A stretch of DNA of 36,050 nucleotides from a virus. The position numbers and the translations under genes were made by a program. Positions 31,201 through 36,050 of the stretch are shown in pieces (the first letter of the stretch is position 1; every line of letters begins with the position of its first letter). Location of the stretch: positions 1 through 36,050 of the IMG/VR virus record IMGVR_UViG_3300025128_000146; one strand, given 5' to 3'. Under the pieces are notes generated by a model. The model saw nothing but the letters and a program-made list of their open reading frames with translations, had not been told where the DNA came from and did no database searches.

Positions 31201-34200
31201 TACAATATCGCAACCGTAATATGGATTACCTCCGTTTTGCATCCATTCTAACACATTAGAAGCGTGAGCATATTCTGTATCACGATTGTTAACTACCGTA
31301 CCAACAGCCGCATCATCAATAACCAAATCTTCCTTTGAAGCCATAGCGTTGATGGTTCTATGAGTGTCATGTTTAAGTGTCGTTACTGCACCGAAATCTA
31401 ATCTTTCAGAATAAAAAGTCCTAAATGCGGGAGGTAAAACAAAAGTTCCATTATTTATAAATGAATTCGTTACAGATGACGACGTTGTGTTAATTTTATC
31501 TTGCAAGGTTGAAAAATTTCTACTAAAGTGATTTAAAAATTTATTTTCTGTTATTCCAGAATCTCTAATATCTAAACTTGGAGTAGTAAGATTATAGATT
31601 GATGGGATACCTGAACCTCTCGGTAAACGAGTTATGCCTCCATCTTGACTACCTGATGGGGTAGGAGAAATTGTTATTGTATTAGCGGAAGTATCTCTCG
31701 CAGTAACTACCGCTCCACCATAAATATTTTTACCCGCAATTCCCATACCTGTGCTATAGTTAGCCGCATCAGCAACAGAGATTACACTCCCAAGACTATA
31801 AGTTGCACCAGTCTCTATAGTTCCCGTTATAGTTCCATAAGGAACTTGTTCTTGATTATTAGTCCCTCCATGTTTGGCCGCATTAATCATTGATTGTAGC
31901 ATATTTAATTTTAAAGATTCACCAACTTCAGTAAAGGTATTAGTTCCTCCTCTACCTTTAGTTGTAAACTGATAAAATGAATCTGAAGTTTCCCTATCAT
32001 GAATTCCAGTAGTTCCATCTCCACAAACATGAACATAACCAAAGTATTGTGCTTTATCTCCATCAGATTTGAATATATTATGTTTAAGGTAATCCCCCAA
32101 CATAGTAATGGTGCTTGCATCAGTAACATCATTTAATGTATGCACCTTTCCAATATACCTTCCCTCATCAGTGAATATTTGGTCCCCCTGTTGGAGATGA
32201 CTGGTAATATCACTAACACTTGTTGTTAACACATCACCACTAGTATCATAACCTGTAATTTTAGCATCTAATCTTCTTAATGGTTGGAACCTTGTATATT
32301 CAAAATTAGGAGTAGTTAGTTTAGTCATATCTCTTGGTAATCTTTCAGGGTCAATGAGGTTAAAATGCCAATCATAAGTGCAATCAATTAATCTCATTAA
32401 ACCAAATCTTTTAATTTCGGATGGGAGAATAGAAGCAGTAGTAATTGGTAAAGTATCATATTGGTCATCTGTTTCTATCTCTTCTTCTAAAGAACCCTCA
32501 TAAAATTCATGTGAGGTATTACTTTTAGTGAATGTTCCCTGTCCCTTTAACATAATATTGTAGTCAGTAAAACTTCTACTTATTCCCGAATAGCCAATAT
32601 GATGTTTTCTAGACATTGAATCTGGATACATATCAGCAGGAGAAAATATGTGCCATCTCATTGTTTTGGGGTCGGGTAATTCCCAATGGTCTTTTGCTCT
32701 AGTAATGCCATCAAACTTAGGACCAATATGTGGAGGATAAAGAATGGTTAGTTCCTCAAAACCACTAGCACTAACATCGCCCGTAAGTTTACCTACCGCT
32801 TGAACGGTAGAAGTACCAGAACTATCCCAATGCGTATAAGGGGGTATGAGGGTTCTAATATTCGCATCACCACTACCGGATGCTCCTAATTTAAAGGCAC
32901 GATTTATTACACGGTCATTATAATTGCTTAATTTAATCCATCTATTACTAATAGCGGCGGGAAAGGGTCTAGTGTCAGAATTGGCTTCGTATTCTATATC
33001 CCAATTAAGGTCAGTAGTATTATCTACATTTAATTTAAATCTAAAGTTAGTATCACTACTTACGCTAGTAATTCCATTATTAGCCGTGAATTTTTTGTAA
33101 ATGATAGAATCGTCTATATTATTAACAGGGGCTTCCATATCTTCTTGCCAATCCCCTCCACCAAAATTATCATGAATTCTAGGCATAAATCTAGGATACT
33201 GTAAAGTCCTATGGTCAATATCATCGGGGGAAGTTACATATGTTCCGTGTTTATCAAAATCAGCAAAATTACTACCTAATATTGGTCTAAAATCTCTAGA
33301 TTCTGGAGAAAGATATTCTAAGAAATATGGGTGTGTGGAGATATCACTGTTCGCATCATATAAAGAAATTAAATATGGTGAGGATATATTGGGGTCATAC
33401 ATATTAACATTCCAAGCGAAATCATTATTATGATAAGCGTAAGGATAAGTATAAACATCTTTTATTCCAAACTTAGCATCTGCTATTCTATATGCACTAG
33501 AATACCCGATAACTCTACCTTTTTCTGTAGAATAAGTTTCTTTAATTTGCCCATCTTTCCTTCTTCTATTAATGTATGAGAGATATCTACCCCTTTGTAA
33601 TCCAAAATATCGCCATTTAGTATTACCATATCTGTCTATTACATCACTGAATATTACTGGTTCTGAAGCATTAAGATTATATCTAGTAAGACTACCCTCA
33701 GTGCCATCAACTGTAATAGAGTTATCAGTAATAAAGTGATGCAATCCCCCTGAATATTTAATTGGTTTACAAGTATTATCATAAGCGTTAGGGCTAGATA
33801 GATAATTATTAGTTAAAGTTAATATTCCACCCTGAGTTAATCCTTGGGTGTTTAGGAAATATAATCCTTGAGTGAAGTAATCGGTTAATACTGTTATTCT
33901 AACAGTGAATGAAGAAGATGTATGACTATGAACGTGAAATGCATTAACAGAAGCCGCTGCATTTTTTCCACTTTCTATTTTTCTAGAATTGATATGAACT
34001 GATGGAGTATCCTCACCGAAAATACTTTCATCATCAACAAAGACATGGGTTATTGAAAACACCCCATTCATATTAGCATCATCTCCACCTTCTATTCTTA
34101 TTCTCATATTAGGTTTTAAAGTTCTCAAAAAATCTTTACTAGCAGTAGTACTAGCCGTCAATCTACTAGCCATATAATTAGTTCCAGATAAATTAGCGAG

Positions 34201-36050
34201 GCCAGTAGTAGTGCCAAAATACATACCCGTACCATTATAATGACCATCATGTGTGCTACTAGTATAATATTTACAAATGGATGTGCTAGAAGTTACTGCT
34301 TCAAACAGTGGTCTATCTAAAGTAATAGTGAATAAATTTCCTTCTAACACGGCTTCGCTAGTATCTACCCCTGTACTCCCTACACTAATATCAATAATTT
34401 GGCCATATAATTCCCCACTAGAACTAAAGATATAATCTCCCATCTTTAACTCTCTAATCCATGTAGAAAATTCAATAGGACCATTATATCCACTAGAATA
34501 AGAGGTGGGGAAATTACCATCCATAGTTACCAATATTTTATCTCTACCATCTAAAGGATTATTATCTATTCTCGCTAATACTGCTGGACAAATAGGGGCT
34601 ACTTCTATTGTAGTTTCTGTTTTATTAGAATTAACACTAATAATATCATACTCTGTTAAGGAATTAACAGTGTTCAAATTAGTATAATCAATAGTATTAG
34701 TCCCAGTTATTTCATCAGCGAAATGACAATAGAAAGGTAAATCATAATCTATACTTCCTATTCCGTGAATACTATATCCCTTGGCTAAAGGATTAGTAGA
34801 GGCTGAAGTTCCAACTAATGTATTACCCTCTCCCACTGGCGCACCATTAGTTAAAGTTAGAGAATTACCACCTGTGAATATAACCCCCTTATTACTGGCT
34901 CCGACTAAAGAACTAACCCTAGTGGTATTGTATGGATTAGAACTCATAGCCTTTGAAAAACTAATCATATTACCTTTGGCTTTAAAGTCATCTCCTTGGC
35001 TACCACTTATATCTGTAAATGATTGAGGAGTTTGATTAAGTAAATATGCTGATGCATTACCACTAATAAAAATAGATTCATCATCTTTTAATCTAGTAGG
35101 TATGCCTTCTTCAAAGGTAACAGTATAAGGGTCGCCACTTCCAGTAATAGAATATATTCTACCTAAAAAAGTACCAGTGGCGGTATAAAGCATATCCCCA
35201 GCAGTAGCATTAACTGGGGAACCTTCTTGAGTGGCACTATTATAAGAGATTCCACTTATTTTAATCGCTGTAGTTCCCACTTCATATATTCCAGCAGCAG
35301 TATCATGGTTAATTTGACTTAGTTGAGCCATTCTTTCTATCGGACCAACAGTAGAATAAATAATATCATCTGTAAACTTAAAATCTTTATTTATTACTGG
35401 ACCTAGTAAATCAGAAATATTATTTCTACCTTTAATTTTTAATTTAAACATTCCATCTTCAATAACTTGCTCTACACTTTCTACTACTCCAGAAAACACT
35501 CTTCTCTCTATATCTATAGCACCATTAAAATAATCTAGATAACTAAGAATTCCTCTAACATAGGGGTATAATGAGGTATTAGACCTAGCCAAATCATATC
35601 TGAAAGCACCATTACTAGGGTCAACTGCACTATTAATAAAATAACTATACAAAGAAACATTAGAGAGTTTATCTAAATAAGGTGCAACATCAGTACGATT
35701 AAAGTTCTCTAAAAATCTTTCATCTTTAAGGTGAGTCTGTAATTTCAAAAAACTATTATGTTTATCTCCATAGGCCACTTTAATTCTATGCCCTGTTAAC
35801 TGGCCACCCTTTAACACTAGATGGATATCATTTAATCTACTCTGTGAAGACTTTTCTAATTTCACTTCCCCAATATTAACTGTAGGTTTAGTATTAGCAC
35901 CACTACCAGTATAATCGTTAACTGGATTACGGGTTGTAAGGATAGTATCGAAATCAGTTACGTTTCTATTCCAATTAGTATCATTAGCAGCACCATTACC
36001 ATCTAAAATATAATTAGTTATTTTAGTGTCGATGGGTATGTTGGTTATGA
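28207..36050 (-). CDS. Giant tail/baseplate-hub-like structural protein (N-terminus outside window)
   Basis: The frame is still open at base 36050, so the GTG at 35865 is not the start; at least 2,613 residues are visible. An early part (FSGVVESVEQVIEDGMFKLK, then IKGRNNISDLLGPVINK) resembles baseplate hub proteins. The C-terminal 250 residues (VNMELISQDDVDIRAKKLLK, IKAGDIITLDFPSEG, TYKVYEIRRELKGLLELEAG) also look like a hub/tail-tip ending. Between them lies about 2,000 residues of Ser/Thr/Asn/Gly-rich beta sequence with recurring GD-x-hydrophobic-(F/Y)-(S/T) plus G-x3-G modules. No signal peptide or membrane segment is visible. Probably a tail tip that contacts the cell; function inferred from layout. 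Confidence 0.7.
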   Translation of the reverse strand, partial: ITNIPIDTKITNYILDGNGAANDTNWNRNVTDFDTILTTRNPVNDYTGSGANTKPTVNIGEVKLEKSSQSRLNDIHLVLKGGQLTGHRIKVAYGDKHNSFLKLQTHLKDERFLENFNRTDVAPYLDKLSNVSLYSYFINSAVDPSNGAFRYDLARSNTSLYPYVRGILSYLDYFNGAIDIERRVFSGVVESVEQVIEDGMFKLKIKGRNNISDLLGPVINKDFKFTDDIIYSTVGPIERMAQLSQINHDTAAGIYEVGTTAIKISGISYNSATQEGSPVNATAGDMLYTATGTFLGRIYSITGSGDPYTVTFEEGIPTRLKDDESIFISGNASAYLLNQTPQSFTDISGSQGDDFKAKGNMISFSKAMSSNPYNTTRVSSLVGASNKGVIFTGGNSLTLTNGAPVGEGNTLVGTSASTNPLAKGYSIHGIGSIDYDLPFYCHFADEITGTNTIDYTNLNTVNSLTEYDIISVNSNKTETTIEVAPICPAVLARIDNNPLDGRDKILVTMDGNFPTSYSSGYNGPIEFSTWIRELKMGDYIFSSSGELYGQIIDISVGSTGVDTSEAVLEGNLFTITLDRPLFEAVTSSTSICKYYTSSTHDGHYNGTGMYFGTTTGLANLSGTNYMASRLTASTTASKDFLRTLKPNMRIRIEGGDDANMNGVFSITHVFVDDESIFGEDTPSVHINSRKIESGKNAAASVNAFHVHSHTSSSFTVRITVLTDYFTQGLYFLNTQGLTQGGILTLTNNYLSSPNAYDNTCKPIKYSGGLHHFITDNSITVDGTEGSLTRYNLNASEPVIFSDVIDRYGNTKWRYFGLQRGRYLSYINRRRKDGQIKETYSTEKGRVIGYSSAYRIADAKFGIKDVYTYPYAYHNNDFAWNVNMYDPNISSPYLISLYDANSDISTHPYFLEYLSPESRDFRPILGSNFADFDKHGTYVTSPDDIDHRTLQYPRFMPRIHDNFGGGDWQEDMEAPVNNIDDSIIYKKFTANNGITSVSSDTNFRFKLNVDNTTDLNWDIEYEANSDTRPFPAAISNRWIKLSNYNDRVINRAFKLGASGSGDANIRTLIPPYTHWDSSGTSTVQAVGKLTGDVSASGFEELTILYPPHIGPKFDGITRAKDHWELPDPKTMRWHIFSPADMYPDSMSRKHHIGYSGISRSFTDYNIMLKGQGTFTKSNTSHEFYEGSLEEEIETDDQYDTLPITTASILPSEIKRFGLMRLIDCTYDWHFNLIDPERLPRDMTKLTTPNFEYTRFQPLRRLDAKITGYDTSGDVLTTSVSDITSHLQQGDQIFTDEGRYIGKVHTLNDVTDASTITMLGDYLKHNIFKSDGDKAQYFGYVHVCGDGTTGIHDRETSDSFYQFTTKGRGGTNTFTEVGESLKLNMLQSMINAAKHGGTNNQEQVPYGTITGTIETGATYSLGSVISVADAANYSTGMGIAGKNIYGGAVVTARDTSANTITISPTPSGSQDGGITRLPRGSGIPSIYNLTTPSLDIRDSGITENKFLNHFSRNFSTLQDKINTTSSSVTNSFINNGTFVLPPAFRTFYSERLDFGAVTTLKHDTHRTINAMASKEDLVIDDAAVGTVVNNRDTEYAHASNVLEWMQNGGNPYYGCDIVFLGSYSVENSITKPSIGGKIGTAWGGIYPQNFAHSKSKNDAVTNPLADSMSGRHTIKYGSGNAPDADFANGRSGEYSFVTIEPNLRTSGYATFNSDDDSDSEPFFDSESSNYVAAGVYSAFVPQLCLDSITNELGSLLHGLKSNVISNADVDSEIKQGVVTFNSINGSNSKEGVLKIITRPPISGLVNADDWSFEVSGVVLTHNDATVTCNAAAIRVGMELYVQGGVGATVSSMPSNAVVTSINAGTEGVNVTSFEMNGIFDHSSGTSFTGQTLSFSEAPFKWNHFLNFTDLTGMYLVGNFGFSAGDNPTSGNQYAVSVGGANHAVDLLGAVPFNSEATVAPQSLELLINHSIFKQTDGVFTNGVKGRSIARGIHKAEGSCENMMVVPDHVIYIKEHRRNITGKEVAHELLIDNVPLDKEGNPRFYNNYRVMRPAEHCLWATSPNEIDMYKLSAQTTKMPKSNAMYGHTPSQSRVSNQHNFTGSNIGSTTLDTSTKFGENEAVMSMYVAVDMDARHSQQKQLTQTATIAIGENVVVFNSSVANDIQVGDKLKLGNQKCYVKSISANGLNVTIAGRFASDSALSGATVHLLNNTFTVLRDYAHLFNPSGNRNTFKSGEAYNMLLTDGLNKQKISMGVEADYYHDRALCRLSIGKIENDLLGLVSFGEIFSIKSNVPTNLPNVTSAKIGSTVAIGEEVEDIINNLLSGEDIQYDISDNREYPYYLTPNFQGVDLFNATNFAAKYKEKEIRVDEKGVSLIKQSNDLDFRDIVLSYDNKDLRIISVTRNKSTFDLYNEIIVYGNGKKAIKRNRKSIDKFGKKTLEEVNMELISQDDVDIRAKKLLKAHSDGDDRFTIKMSSKGVEFIKAGDIITLDFPSEGVPADTYKVYEIRRELKGLLELEAGTYRKDLANRFAELSMTNKSNSASIRGSQFTSTTSPLDFFDSVKLKELRLMIKRVGLVDSNAFTLGFQTLTERKLDFETTMGPQETVTEIIIDEDFI

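Noticed and set aside
1-36050. tRNA genes, rRNA, insertion sequences and CRISPR arrays
   Set aside because: None was seen on reading either strand; no cloverleaf, transposase or regular repeat array was found.

Overview
The window looks like about 36 kb of a double-stranded DNA virus infecting an archaeon. The replication and transcription genes are archaeal in type (TFB, PC4-like protein, PCNA, RFC clamp loader, archaeo-eukaryotic primase, family B polymerase, ATP-dependent ligase, XPF/ERCC4 nuclease). They sit beside virion-type structural genes on the opposite strand. The gene content, AT-rich composition, dense ATGA/TAATG overlaps and clear Shine-Dalgarno sites fit the tailed viruses ascribed to marine Group II Euryarchaeota (Poseidoniales; 'magroviruses'). 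That assignment is inference from gene content; no database search was possible.

Layout. Positions 1-24643, all on the + strand, form one almost gapless early/replication block. In order it holds a partial unknown gene, TFB, several small genes, an E1-like (ThiF) enzyme with a JAMM protease, and a GroES-like protein with a group I GroEL. Next come a PC4-like protein, DNA ligase, a zinc-finger protein, a degenerate LAGLIDADG-fold protein, and clamp loader large-like and small subunits. These are followed by a single-strand DNA-binding protein, a Sak4-like ATPase, PCNA, a family B polymerase split in two around an HNH nuclease gene, and a Cas4-like nuclease. The block ends with a primase fused to a PriL-type Fe-S domain, a 28-residue peptide with two PCNA-binding-like motifs, an ERCC4 nuclease, a replicative-helicase-like ATPase, a DUF4177-like protein and a DEDDy exonuclease. 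Nine genes of 28-54 codons are interleaved, four of them cysteine-rich and three with membrane segments.

The only two non-coding gaps above 100 bases in this block flank the Sak4-like gene (13178-13316 and 14196-14321). Both can be folded by eye into nested helices. The second, in the PCNA leader, is the better candidate for an undescribed structured RNA or DNA element.

From 24647 to the right end every gene is on the - strand: a CBS-pair protein with its own TATA-like promoter, then (reading rightward, against transcription) three tail-fibre/virion proteins and a giant tail or baseplate-like protein of more than 2,600 residues that runs off the window. Terminator-like signals lie between the two modules: a hairpin with a UUCG loop and T-run on the + strand, and T-tracts on the - strand.

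How it fits together. PCNA, the clamp loader, primase, helicase, both polymerase pieces, SSB, ligase and exonucleases amount to a nearly self-sufficient archaeal-type replisome. Several of its members carry C-terminal PCNA-binding-like motifs. TFB plus the PC4-like protein could redirect host transcription, and GroES/GroEL could fold virion proteins.
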